From Caldisalinibacter kiritimatiensis (lineage in GTDB: Bacteria > Bacillota > Clostridia > Tissierellales > Caldisalinibacteraceae): a stretch of DNA of 38,951 nucleotides. The DNA lies in contig NZ_ARZA01000267.1 of assembly GCF_000387765.1 (NCBI RefSeq), positions 1 to 38,951 of the forward strand, written 5' to 3'. Shown here piece after piece: positions 16,620 to 25,634 of this stretch. A program made the position numbers and the translations under genes. Within the stretch, counting starts at the first letter, position 1, and every line of letters begins with the position of its first letter. The notes under the pieces are model-generated. The model ran no database searches and was not told where the DNA came from. It worked only from the letters and a program-made list of their open reading frames with translations.

Positions 16620-18967
16620 TGAAGAAATTAGATTTAAGATTATTAAGGTCTATAAAAAACTCTAAAGGTCAGTTTATAGCTATTACAGTGCTTGTTATGG
16701 TAGGCCTTATAGTATATACAGCTTTGAGTATGGCTGCTGTCAATTTAGAGGATACTATAAATTATTATTATGATATAACTAATTTTTCTGATATTTATGT
16801 AGAAGTAGTCAAGATACAAGAGACAGCTCTAGAGAAAGTAAAACATATAAATGGAGTCGATATAGTAGAGGGTAGAATTGTTCACGATGTACCGTTAAAG
16901 ATTGAAGACGGTGAAGAAAAGGCGAATATTAGAATAATATCTTTACCAGAGGATAATGACATAAATATTGTTTATAAGATTGAAGGAAGTGACATTGAAA
17001 ATAAAAGTAAAGATACATTGTTATTACAGCAATTTGCAAATGCACGTGATATAACTATAGGAGGAACTATAAGGCCTCAAATCCAAGGAAAAGTGTACAA
17101 CCTTAACGTCAAAGGTATAGTTGCTAGCTCAGAATATATATATTTGATGGAAAATGAACAAAATCTATTGCCAATGCCAGAAAAATTCGGTGTAGCCTAT
17201 GTATCAGAGGAGTTTGCAAGACAGAGTTTTGGATATAAAGATAGCTACAATGAAGTGTTGATAAAGGTTAAAGAGAACTGGGATGTAGAAAAGGTAAAAA
17301 AAGAAGTAGAAGAAGAGCTAGACAAATATGGAGTAAAGAGGATATATACCAAGGATGAACAGTTAAGTGATAGAATTATTTCCGAGGAAATAGATGGAGT
17401 GAAGAAATCATCAAGTAGTATGCCAATAATCTTTTTAGGTGTTGCTGCTGTAATAATTGCTGCTATGTTATCTAGAATGGTACGAAATGATAGAACTTCT
17501 ATAGGTGTATTAAAGGCTTTAGGGTATAGCGATAAAAACATAATATTACATTATACTAAGTATTCATTAATTATAGGGTTTGTAGGTTCGTTACTTGGAA
17601 TCATAATAGGAACTATTTTATCAGGCTATATAGCAGAGCTATATACTCATTTTTTCAATATACCTATGTTGAAATTTAAATTTTATTATGTCTATACAAT
17701 TACAGGAATTATATTAACAGTGATATTTTGTATAGCAGCAGGAATGTGGGGCGCTAGAAAAATTATGAAAATACATCCAGCTGAGTCTATGAGACCAGAG
17801 CCACCAAAATCCGGTGGAAGAATATTTTTAGATAGATTGGGAATTCTGTGGAAAAGATTAAGCTTTAGCTGGAAAATGGTATTGAGAAATATATTTAGGA
17901 ATAAAAAAAGATTTATTTTTATTACATTAGGTATAGCTATGACCTATGCAATAACTTTGCTACCTGTAGTAACTAAAGATTCATTTACTGAAATATTTAG
18001 TAGTCATTATGGTGGATTTCAAAAAATGGACTACAATATAAATTTTGATAGACCATTAAATGTTAGAGTGGTTAAAGATTTGAAACATATTGTAGAAGTA
18101 GAAGAAATAGAGCCTAAAATTGAATATCCCTTTGAACTTGTATACGGAACAAAGGAAAAAGTAGTAAATATAATAGGTGTACCTAAGGATACAGAATTTT
18201 ATAGTTTTATTAACTTAGAAGGACAACCAATAAGATTACCTAACGAAGGAATAATACTATCGGAATCAATAGCTAGATATTTAGGTGTCAATAAGGGAGA
18301 TAAAATTAAGATAGAATCTTATATTCCAAATAAAGATGATATGTTCATAGAGGTTAAGGATGTAATAAAGCAGTCGCTCGGGTTAAATGGATATATGAAT
18401 ATATCTTATATGCAGAATAAATTAACAGATAAAGAAATGGCAACAGGGGTATATTTAGATTCAAGTGATGATGTTAAAAATAAATTAGAGGATATAAAAT
18501 ATATATCTTCAGTGCAATCCTTAGAGGATATGAGTAAAATATTTGAACAATTTTTACAGCTAACTATATTTTCTATAGGGGTAATGTTAATATTTTCAGG
18601 AGTTTTAGGTTTTGTTATTGTTTATAACTCAACTATTATGAGTATATCAGAAAGAAGACTTGAATTTTCTTCTTTAAGGGTTATGGGATTTTCTAAAACA
18701 GAGATATTCAACATGATAACTAAGGAAAATATAGTGATGACAATTTTAGGAGTAGTTTTTGGCATACCTTTAGGTAGGTATATGTTAGAAGCACTTGAAG
18801 AAATGTTTAGTACAGAGCTATATGTTTTAGAAATGAATGCATCAATTAGTACCTATATAATAACTATGCTTGTTACTACAATCTTTGTATTGTTAGCACA
18901 ATTTGCTACTTATAAGAAGATAGACAGATTAGATTTTATAGAGGCATTAAAAACTAGAATTTCTTAA
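16619..18967 (+). CDS. FtsX-domain ABC permease (MacB-like)
   Basis: A 782-residue permease with duplicated FtsX layout: an N-terminal helix, an extracytoplasmic domain (about residues 45-245), a three-helix FtsX domain (about 265-390), a second anchor helix near residue 440, a second extracytoplasmic domain, and a final FtsX domain (about 640-775). This double-FtsX form is typical of Gram-positive lipoprotein- or peptide-export permeases and larger than classical MacB permeases. ATG 16619 overlaps the ATPase stop; the frame is open to GTG 16613 but that start has no advantage. The adaptor gene starts 13 bases downstream. Confidence 0.9.
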   Translation: MKKLDLRLLRSIKNSKGQFIAITVLVMVGLIVYTALSMAAVNLEDTINYYYDITNFSDIYVEVVKIQETALEKVKHINGVDIVEGRIVHDVPLKIEDGEEKANIRIISLPEDNDINIVYKIEGSDIENKSKDTLLLQQFANARDITIGGTIRPQIQGKVYNLNVKGIVASSEYIYLMENEQNLLPMPEKFGVAYVSEEFARQSFGYKDSYNEVLIKVKENWDVEKVKKEVEEELDKYGVKRIYTKDEQLSDRIISEEIDGVKKSSSSMPIIFLGVAAVIIAAMLSRMVRNDRTSIGVLKALGYSDKNIILHYTKYSLIIGFVGSLLGIIIGTILSGYIAELYTHFFNIPMLKFKFYYVYTITGIILTVIFCIAAGMWGARKIMKIHPAESMRPEPPKSGGRIFLDRLGILWKRLSFSWKMVLRNIFRNKKRFIFITLGIAMTYAITLLPVVTKDSFTEIFSSHYGGFQKMDYNINFDRPLNVRVVKDLKHIVEVEEIEPKIEYPFELVYGTKEKVVNIIGVPKDTEFYSFINLEGQPIRLPNEGIILSESIARYLGVNKGDKIKIESYIPNKDDMFIEVKDVIKQSLGLNGYMNISYMQNKLTDKEMATGVYLDSSDDVKNKLEDIKYISSVQSLEDMSKIFEQFLQLTIFSIGVMLIFSGVLGFVIVYNSTIMSISERRLEFSSLRVMGFSKTEIFNMITKENIVMTILGVVFGIPLGRYMLEALEEMFSTELYVLEMNASISTYIITMLVTTIFVLLAQFATYKKIDRLDFIEALKTRIS

Positions 18968-18980
18968 GGGGGCTAGTTTA

Positions 18981-20174
18981 ATGAAAATAGTTAAATTTAT
19001 CTTAATAGGTATCATTGTTATTATAATAGCTGGAGCTGGACTTTATGTAGGAATAAATAAGAAGGAAGTTGGCGCTCCTACTTACACAGTTTCAAAAGGA
19101 GAAATAGAAAAGTACGTAGAAGAGACTGCAACAGTTAAGTCGGACAATCAAAGGAAGATATATTCTAAAGGCTCAGCAGAGATATTAGAGTTAAGTGTAG
19201 AAGTTGGAGATAAAGTAAATGAAGGAGACGTAATTGCTAGATTAGATACAGAGAATATAGAGCTTCAGATAAAAACTCTAGAAGCTAAGCTAAAGGCTTT
19301 ACAGGCTACTTATAGAGAGGCAGTAAAGCTTCCAGAAGAAGAACTGATAAATAAGGCAGAGGCCAATGTACGTTCAGCCAAGATTGCGGTAGATGAAGCA
19401 AAAAGGAATGCAGAAAAGAGCGAAAAATTGTATAAAGAAGGAGCTATAAGTAGCGATGAATACCAAAGGGCTCTAGATAACTTAAAAATACAACAGGAAT
19501 CATTAACGATAGCAGAAAATGAGCTACAAGCTCTTAAGAAAGGACCATCAGACAATATTAGAAAACAATATCAAGCACAGATAGAGGAATTAAAGTATCA
19601 GCTTAACCAGTTGAAAAAGACTAAACAAGATTACCTAATAAAATCACCTGTTGACGGAGTTGTGTTAGAAAGGTTTGTAGAAGTGGGTGGATTTGTACAA
19701 CCAGGTATGGCTATTGTTGAAGTAGGGAATATAGATAAATTATATGTTGAGACTGATATATTAGTAAGTGAGATAGGTGATGTAAAAGTAGGAGATTTAA
19801 GTTTTGTCTATAGTGAGGATTTAAGCTTACAGAATTTAAAGGGGAAAGTGAGAAAGATTTATCCTAAGGCTTTCAGTAAATTGTCAGATTTAGGTATAGA
19901 GCAAAAAAGGGTAAAGGTTGAAATTGACTTAGAAGAATCAACTGAAAAATTAAGGGTTGGTTATGAAGTAGATGTTAAGATTATCACAGATAAAAAAGAA
20001 GATGTGATTGTAATACCAGATACAGCAGTAGTTGAATTTGAAGATGGGAAATATGTGAATGTGGTAAAAAATGATACTACTGAACAAAGAAAGATAGAGG
20101 TAGGAATAGAAGGAGAAGATAAAGTAGAGGTTATTGCTGGGTTAAAAGAAGGGGAAGAGATAATAATTAAATAA
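18981..20174 (+). CDS. Membrane-fusion/adaptor protein of the ABC exporter
   Basis: A 397-residue adaptor of the HlyD/MacA group. One N-terminal membrane helix anchors it outside the cell. A barrel-sandwich (lipoyl-like) half-motif near ILELSVEVGDKVNEGDVIARLD pairs with a second half at SPVDGVVLERFVEVGGFVQPG; between them is an alpha-helical coiled-coil hairpin of about 100 residues (Lys/Glu/Ala-rich). Beta-barrel and membrane-proximal domains follow. It is co-transcribed with the two genes upstream (site AAGGGGG). In Gram-positives without an outer membrane such adaptors assist export through the wall. A heptamer block and terminator follow. Confidence 0.92.
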   Translation: MKIVKFILIGIIVIIIAGAGLYVGINKKEVGAPTYTVSKGEIEKYVEETATVKSDNQRKIYSKGSAEILELSVEVGDKVNEGDVIARLDTENIELQIKTLEAKLKALQATYREAVKLPEEELINKAEANVRSAKIAVDEAKRNAEKSEKLYKEGAISSDEYQRALDNLKIQQESLTIAENELQALKKGPSDNIRKQYQAQIEELKYQLNQLKKTKQDYLIKSPVDGVVLERFVEVGGFVQPGMAIVEVGNIDKLYVETDILVSEIGDVKVGDLSFVYSEDLSLQNLKGKVRKIYPKAFSKLSDLGIEQKRVKVEIDLEESTEKLRVGYEVDVKIITDKKEDVIVIPDTAVVEFEDGKYVNVVKNDTTEQRKIEVGIEGEDKVEVIAGLKEGEEIIIK

Positions 20175-20280
20175 AATTTAAAATTGAAAATGTAAAATTA
20201 TTATCGAAAAGCGAAAGGCGAACAGAGAATAGCCTAATTCTTTCTAAGAACTAAGAGCTGACTAAAATGCTACTAACTAA
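20173..20280. repeat. Chain of degenerate 7-base repeats after the MacB-like operon
   Basis: Starting in the stop codon of the adaptor gene are four 7-base steps of AAAATTT / AAAATTG type (20173-20200), then CGAAAAG-CGAAAGG-like steps (20205-20232), then CTAAGAA-CTAAGAG (20244-20257), and CTACTAACTAA (20270-20280). Each sub-block keeps the 7-base period but uses different bases. A terminator hairpin follows at once. Confidence 0.8.
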
Positions 20281-20308
20281 AAAAGCGTCGTCAGACGCTT
20301 TTGTTTTT
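20281..20308 (+). terminator. Terminator of the MacB-like operon
   Basis: Arms AAAAGCGTC and GACGCTTTT, loop GTCA, tail GTTTTT. It lies 107 bases after the last stop codon, with the heptamer chain in between. Confidence 0.85.
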
Positions 20309-20457
20309 ATGTATTTATTACTAAATCCAAAAAATAAAGTTAAAATTAAAATAAATCATTGAAATCATATCCTATATAAACTACAATATTAATAGACGTA
20401 TAATACTATATATATGTACACAAAATAAACATACCACAATATAAAGGGGCTGATTAC

Positions 20458-22572
20458 TTGATTACTAGGGTTCAAAAGAGAAATGGAGACATAGTAGACT
20501 TTGACGTAAATAAGATTGAAGAAGCAATATTTGCAGCAGCTAGGGCAGTTGGGGGAGATGACAGACAAGAAGCGAAAAGACTAGCGGAAATGGCAGAAAA
20601 TATATTAAAAGAAACACATGGAGTAGGGATTCCTACTGTTGAGGATATACAAGATGTAGTAGAAAAGGTATTAATAGAAGAAGGACATGCTAAAACAGCT
20701 AAAGCTTACATATTATATAGACAAAAACATGAAGAATTAAGACATGCCAAGAACTTATTTATGGATGCAGAAAAAATGATAGATGAATATGTATCTTTAG
20801 AAGACTGGAGAATAAATGAAAATGCTAATATGGGCTTTAGTTTGCAAGGATTAAATAATCATATAGTAGAGTCAATAACTAAAAAATATTGGTTAAATAA
20901 GATATATAGAAAAGAACTTAGAGATGCACACATTAACGGGGATTTGCATATACACGATTTAGGATTATTAGCACCATACTGCTGTGGTTGGGATTTAGAA
21001 GCATTATTATACAAAGGCTTTAAAGGAGCGTCAGGTAAAATAGAGTCACGTCCTCCTAAGCATTTACAGTCATTTTTAGGACAAATAGTAAACTGGTTAT
21101 ATACATTACAGGGAGAAGCGGCTGGAGCACAAGCAGTAAGTTCATTAGATACATATGCAGCACCATTTATTTATTATGATGGTCTTACATATGAAGAGGT
21201 TAAAAAGATAGTACAGAGTTTCGTATATAACTTAAATATCCCTACTAGAGTTGGCTTCCAAACACCATTTACGAATATAACATTAGATATAACACCTCAT
21301 CCTATGTTAAAAAATATGAATGCAATAATTGGTGGAAAATTAATGGACAAAACCTATGGAGAATTCCAAAAAGAGATGGATATGTTCAATAAAGCATTCT
21401 GTGAAGTAATGATGGAGGGGGATGGAGCAGGAAGAAGCTTCAGTTTCCCAATACCAACCATTAATATAACTAACGACTTCCCATGGGACTCAGAAGTGGC
21501 AGATTCTATAATGGAAATGACTAGAAAATTCGGTACACCATATTTCGCAAACTTTGTAAACAGTGATTTAAATCCAGAAGATGTTAGAAGTATGTGCTGT
21601 AGATTGAGATTAGACAATAGAGAGCTTAGAAGAAGAGGTGGGGGATTATTTGGTGCTAATCCACTTACAGGTTCAATCAATGTTGTAACTCTTAATATGG
21701 CACGTATAGGGTATTTAGCGAAATCAGTAGAAGACTTCAAACGTAGAGTAAGAGAGCTTATGGAGCTTGCGAAGGAAATTTGTGAAACTAAGAGAAAAGT
21801 TCTTGAATCATATATGGAAGCTGGACTTTATCCTTACTCAAAGTTCTATCTACAAGGTGTTAAGGAAGCAGAAGGTGAGTACTATAAAAACCACTTTAGT
21901 ACTATCGGCCTTAATGGTATGAATGAAGCTTGTTTAAATTTATTAGGTAAGGATATAACTACAGAAGAAGGAAATGAATTTGCTATTGAAATAATGGAAT
22001 TTATGAACAGAGTTATACGAATATTCCAAGAGGAAACAGGAAGTCTTTGGAACTTAGAAGCTTCACCAGCAGAAGGTGCTTCATATAGATTTGCTAGATT
22101 AGATAAAAGAATGTATCCTAAGATTATTACTCAAGGTGACGAAGAACCATATTATACAAATTCAACTCAATTACCAGTAAATCATACAAAGGATGTATTT
22201 GAAGCAGTAGAATTACAAGACAAATTACAGTCATTATATACTGGAGGAACTGTATTCCATGGATTCATAGGAGAAGAAATAGATAGTGTAGAAACAGTAA
22301 AATTATTAATCAAAAGGGTATTTGAAAACACTACATTACCGTACTTTACTTTAACTCCTACATATAGTATATGTCCGGACCATGGATATTTAAAAGGAGA
22401 GCAGTTTACTTGTCCAGAATGTGGTAAGCAAACAGAAGTGTGGACTAGAGTTGTAGGATTCCATAGACCGGTACAATCATGGAATAAAGGTAAGAAAGAA
22501 GAGTTTAAAGATAGGTTAGAGTTTGATGTAGACCATAGTTTAAGTAAAAAAAAGACTAAAGAAACAGCTTAA
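20458..22572 (+). CDS. nrdD: Anaerobic (class III) ribonucleoside-triphosphate reductase
   Basis: Reduces ribonucleoside triphosphates to deoxy forms under anoxia by a glycyl radical. The 704-residue protein begins with an ATP-cone regulatory domain (about residues 1-92, starting VQKRNGDIVDFDVNKIEEAI). The catalytic barrel follows, including HIHDLG and the two-Cys stretch APYCCGWD. The C-terminal zinc site shows SICPDHGY and FTCPECG, where a His replaces one of the usual four Cys; just after it is the radical loop RVVGFHRP with Gly667. I chose the TTG at 20458, which has AAGGGG 8 bases upstream; no better ATG is near. The activase gene lies 207 bases downstream. It is probably controlled by NrdR, but no convincing box was found. 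Confidence 0.96.
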   Translation: MITRVQKRNGDIVDFDVNKIEEAIFAAARAVGGDDRQEAKRLAEMAENILKETHGVGIPTVEDIQDVVEKVLIEEGHAKTAKAYILYRQKHEELRHAKNLFMDAEKMIDEYVSLEDWRINENANMGFSLQGLNNHIVESITKKYWLNKIYRKELRDAHINGDLHIHDLGLLAPYCCGWDLEALLYKGFKGASGKIESRPPKHLQSFLGQIVNWLYTLQGEAAGAQAVSSLDTYAAPFIYYDGLTYEEVKKIVQSFVYNLNIPTRVGFQTPFTNITLDITPHPMLKNMNAIIGGKLMDKTYGEFQKEMDMFNKAFCEVMMEGDGAGRSFSFPIPTINITNDFPWDSEVADSIMEMTRKFGTPYFANFVNSDLNPEDVRSMCCRLRLDNRELRRRGGGLFGANPLTGSINVVTLNMARIGYLAKSVEDFKRRVRELMELAKEICETKRKVLESYMEAGLYPYSKFYLQGVKEAEGEYYKNHFSTIGLNGMNEACLNLLGKDITTEEGNEFAIEIMEFMNRVIRIFQEETGSLWNLEASPAEGASYRFARLDKRMYPKIITQGDEEPYYTNSTQLPVNHTKDVFEAVELQDKLQSLYTGGTVFHGFIGEEIDSVETVKLLIKRVFENTTLPYFTLTPTYSICPDHGYLKGEQFTCPECGKQTEVWTRVVGFHRPVQSWNKGKKEEFKDRLEFDVDHSLSKKKTKETA

Positions 22573-22584
22573 AACTAAAATCTA

Positions 22585-22623
22585 GGGACAACAGGGCTAG
22601 CCCCTTTGTCCCATGTTTTTTAT
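22585..22623 (+). terminator. Terminator after nrdD
   Basis: GGGACAA pairs with TTGTCCC and an inner GGG pairs with CCC across a two-base internal loop; ATGTTTTTTATT follows. Confidence 0.7.
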
Positions 22624-22676
22624 TGTCTTATGAAATAATCTGTGACTATGTATGTGTGAGTCGATTATTGTAATGG

Positions 22677-22701
22677 CTTGAGGGACGGGGCGTCCCTCAA
22701 G
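22677..22701. repeat. GC-rich perfect palindrome, REP-like
   Basis: CTTGAGGGAC and GTCCCTCAAG form a perfect 10-bp stem around GGGGC in the nrdD-nrdG spacer. No T-run follows. Its G+C content is strikingly high for this AT-rich region, which fits a repetitive extragenic palindrome rather than a terminator. No transposase of the REP-associated kind is in the window. Confidence 0.5.
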
Positions 22702-22735
22702 AACAAGAGTATAAAGTACTGTTAAGCGAATAGCC

Positions 22736-22760
22736 AAAAGACGACCTTAGTCGCCTTTTT
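22736..22760 (+). terminator. Terminator-like hairpin directly upstream of nrdG
   Basis: AAAAGACGAC and GTCGCCTTTT (one mismatch) around CTTA, ending in T-run, only 20 bases before the nrdG start. It could stop read-through from nrdD or act as an attenuator; the preceding word AAGCGAATAGCC resembles part of the heptamer chain at 20.2 kb. Confidence 0.6.
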
Positions 22761-22779
22761 ACAGGAAGGAGTGTAAAGC

Positions 22780-23472
22780 ATGCAATTATTTAAAGGACAT
22801 CAAAAAACATCATTTATTGATTATCCAGACAAAATATGTACAGTATTATTCGTAGGTGGATGTAATTTTCGCTGTCCCTATTGTCATAATGGAGAATTAG
22901 TGAATAATGAAGGAGAATTTATAGATGAAGAATATATATTTGACTTTCTTAATAAAAGACGTAAAATGTTAGATGGAGTATGTATTTCAGGGGGAGAGGC
23001 TACACTATATAATACTAAGCTATATGATTTTATAACTAGGGTTAAAAAGCTTGATTATTTAGTTAAACTTGATACAAATGGAACTAATCCTGAATTATTG
23101 AAGAACTTAATAGATAACAAGCTTATTGACTATGTAGCTATGGATATAAAAGCTCCCTTTGATAAATACGAAGATGTAGTTAATGTTAAAATAGATATTG
23201 AAAATATAAAGAAAAGTATAGATATTATTAGAAATTCAAATATAGACTATGAGTTTAGAACTACAGTGTGTAAAGAGTTATTAACAAAGGAAGATATTAT
23301 TGAATTAGCGGAGAGTATTAAGGGAAGTAAAAGATACATTATGCAGAATTTTAAAGATGGAGAAACGGTATTAGCCGGAAAAGGAAAATTCACTTCATAC
23401 AAAGGAAGTGAACTAAAAAATATAGAAGAGAGTATTAAAGGTTGGTTTGAAGAAGTTAAGATTAGAGGTTAG
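22780..23472 (+). CDS. nrdG: Anaerobic RNR-activating radical-SAM protein
   Basis: Installs the glycyl radical on NrdD using S-adenosylmethionine. The 230-residue protein has the activase opening SFIDYPDKICTVLFVGGC and the radical-SAM cluster motif C-x3-C-x2-C at Cys28, Cys32, Cys35 (CNFRCPYC), then the SAM-binding CISGGEAT. The length and the YPDK motif fit the NrdG2 (PflA-like) subgroup rather than the short E. coli type. It lies downstream of nrdD in the same direction but behind two hairpins, and only 18 bases before the DUF362 gene, so it probably heads its own transcript. Confidence 0.94.
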   Translation: MQLFKGHQKTSFIDYPDKICTVLFVGGCNFRCPYCHNGELVNNEGEFIDEEYIFDFLNKRRKMLDGVCISGGEATLYNTKLYDFITRVKKLDYLVKLDTNGTNPELLKNLIDNKLIDYVAMDIKAPFDKYEDVVNVKIDIENIKKSIDIIRNSNIDYEFRTTVCKELLTKEDIIELAESIKGSKRYIMQNFKDGETVLAGKGKFTSYKGSELKNIEESIKGWFEEVKIRG

Positions 23473-23490
23473 ATTTTAGGAGGGGACTTA

Positions 23491-24645
23491 ATGGAAAAGA
23501 CTCAGGTTTCTTTAGTCGAATGTAGGGATTACAATTATGATTTAGTGAAAAAATCGGTAGTAAAGAGCTTTGAAAATTTAGGTGGAATAGAAAAATACAT
23601 AAACAAAGGAGAAACTGTTTTACTTAAAATTAATTTATTGATGAAGAAAAGACCAGAAGAAGCTACTACAACCCATCCTGCTGTTGTTAAGGCATTAGCA
23701 GAAGTGATTATAGAGTATGGGGCAAATGTGCTTATAGGGGATAGTCCTGGAGGACCTTTTAATGAAAGGATGCTTAAAGGTATATACAAGGTTTGTGGAA
23801 TGGAAAAAGTAGCAGAAGAAACAGGAGCAAATTTAAACTACAATACTAATGAGATGACAGTTAAAAATGATAAAGGTAAGATACTAAGGAATTTAACTGT
23901 AACAGAGATGTTAAAGGATGTAGATAAGGTCATTTCAGTATCGAAGCTAAAAACCCATGGAATGGCTACATTCACTGGAGCAGTAAAAAATATGTTCGGA
24001 ATTATTCCTGGAGTATTGAAAGCTGAATATCATTTAAAAATGCCGGATATAAAGGATTTTTCTGACGTATTAGTAGATATATGTGAATACGCAAATCCTG
24101 TACTTTCCTTTATGGATGGAATAGTTGGTATGGAAGGTGAAGGTCCATCGGCAGGTGACCCAAGAGAAGTTGGAGTACTAATATCTTCTACTAGTCCCCA
24201 TCATTTAGATGTGGTAGCAACATCAATTATTAACTTGAAACCTACTGATGTGCCTACTATACAGAGAAGTGTAGAAAGGGGACTTTGTAAAGGTAATTTA
24301 GATGACGTAAAACTAATTGGAGGAAGTATAGAAAAATTTAGAATAGAAGATTTTAAAGTACCTAAAACTAAGAGTATAGATTTTATCAGTGATATACTTC
24401 CAAAACCAGTTGTAAATATGTTAAATTCAATGCTAAGACCAAAACCTGTATTTAATTATAAAGATTGTGTAGGATGTGGAGATTGTGCTGCAAATTGTCC
24501 ACCTAAGGTTATAGAGATGGTAAATAATAGACCTGTAGTTGATTTAGACGGATGTATAAGATGTTTCTGCTGTCAAGAGTTATGTCCTAAGGAGGCTGTG
24601 ACTATCCGTAGACCGTTATTGATGAGGGTGTTGTCAAAGCTATAG
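23491..24645 (+). CDS. DUF362 protein with C-terminal 2[4Fe-4S] ferredoxin
   Basis: 384 residues. The N-terminal 300 form a DUF362 domain (KINLLMKKRPEEATTTHP near residue 47, GDSPGGPF, and VSVSKLKTHG-like SVSKLKTHGMATFTGAVKN). The C-terminus is a bacterial-type ferredoxin with CVGCGDCAANCP and CIRCFCCQELCP, each able to bind one [4Fe-4S] cluster. DUF362 proteins are common in anaerobes; their biochemical role is not settled. The gene sits in the nrdG transcript (18 bases after it, 21 before the TPR gene). Association with the reductase activase may reflect electron supply, but that is inference from position only. Confidence 0.85.
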   Translation: MEKTQVSLVECRDYNYDLVKKSVVKSFENLGGIEKYINKGETVLLKINLLMKKRPEEATTTHPAVVKALAEVIIEYGANVLIGDSPGGPFNERMLKGIYKVCGMEKVAEETGANLNYNTNEMTVKNDKGKILRNLTVTEMLKDVDKVISVSKLKTHGMATFTGAVKNMFGIIPGVLKAEYHLKMPDIKDFSDVLVDICEYANPVLSFMDGIVGMEGEGPSAGDPREVGVLISSTSPHHLDVVATSIINLKPTDVPTIQRSVERGLCKGNLDDVKLIGGSIEKFRIEDFKVPKTKSIDFISDILPKPVVNMLNSMLRPKPVFNYKDCVGCGDCAANCPPKVIEMVNNRPVVDLDGCIRCFCCQELCPKEAVTIRRPLLMRVLSKL

Positions 24646-24666
24646 ATGTAGTAAGAGGTGTAAAAG

Positions 24667-25575
24667 ATGAAAAGAAGATTAACAGATAAGATGAAAAACT
24701 ATATAATCCTAGCAGATAACTTTTGTAATGATGGTAATATTGAAAAAGGAATTGAACTATATAAAAAAGCCCTTGAATTTAGTGTAAGTACCAAGGATTC
24801 AGTAGATATTCTATTTAATATAGCTTTATTAAGTGACCAATTAGGAAATAAAGAGGAAGCTATAAAAAGGTATAAGGAGATTTTAGACATAGCCCCTAAC
24901 CAAGCCGGTGCTTATTATGGAATAGCTATAATATATGATGATATGAAAGAGAAGGATACAGCTCTAGATTATTATTTTAAAGCTATAAATCTAGACCCTC
25001 AGTATGATAGAGCTTACTTCTACATAGCCAATATATATGATGAAAAAGAAGATAAAGAAAAGGCTATAGAATATTATAAAAAAGTTATAGAACTTGTTCC
25101 TGATGACTACATAGCTTGTAATAATTTAGGCTCTATATATGAACAAATGGGTAAATATGAAGAAGCATTAGAAGTGATAGAGAAAAGTATTTCAATTAAT
25201 CCAAACTACTATAAGTCCTTATTTAATATGGGAGTTGTATTAAAGAGACTAGGAAAACTTAAAGAAGCTGTTGAATACTATCAAAAATCTATAGAGGTAA
25301 ATAGAAACTATCCTTATGCATATTTAAATAAGTCTGTTATATATATTGAACAAATGGACTATGAAACAGCAATAGATATACTTTCCGAGGGAATAAAATA
25401 TAATCCAGATACTGGATTTCTTTACTACAATAGAGCTTGTTGCTATGCTAAATTAAATAAAAAAGAAGATGCAGTTAATGATTTAAATAAAGCGATAAAA
25501 TTATATCCACGTTTTAGGGAATATATGAAAAAAGATGAGGACCTAAAGGAAATACAACTGAAAATTGATAATTAA
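24667..25575 (+). CDS. Tetratricopeptide repeat protein
   Basis: 302 residues made almost wholly of TPR units (about eight), recognisable by the spacing of 34 residues and motifs such as AYYGIAIIYDDMKEKDTALDY and ACNNLGSIYEQMGKYEEALEV. There is no signal peptide, membrane helix or catalytic motif, so it is probably a cytoplasmic protein-interaction scaffold. It is the last gene of the nrdG transcript, with a GAGGTG site and a terminator 4 bases after its stop. The partner is unknown. Confidence 0.9.
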   Translation: MKRRLTDKMKNYIILADNFCNDGNIEKGIELYKKALEFSVSTKDSVDILFNIALLSDQLGNKEEAIKRYKEILDIAPNQAGAYYGIAIIYDDMKEKDTALDYYFKAINLDPQYDRAYFYIANIYDEKEDKEKAIEYYKKVIELVPDDYIACNNLGSIYEQMGKYEEALEVIEKSISINPNYYKSLFNMGVVLKRLGKLKEAVEYYQKSIEVNRNYPYAYLNKSVIYIEQMDYETAIDILSEGIKYNPDTGFLYYNRACCYAKLNKKEDAVNDLNKAIKLYPRFREYMKKDEDLKEIQLKIDN

Positions 25576-25578
25576 AAG

Positions 25579-25601
25579 CGGCGAATTCTCGCCGTTTTTT
25601 T
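25579..25601 (+). terminator. Terminator of the nrdG-DUF362-TPR operon
   Basis: CGGCGA and TCGCCG around ATTC, followed by seven T. Confidence 0.9.
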
Positions 25602-25634
25602 ATGTATTTTTATTTAAAAATGGAAAATAATATA

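Noticed and set aside
20404-20418. NrdR-box-like palindrome TACTATATATATGTA upstream of nrdD
   Set aside because: The match to the NrdR consensus is weak and the sequence is mostly TA alternation; only one copy was seen, where two are usual.
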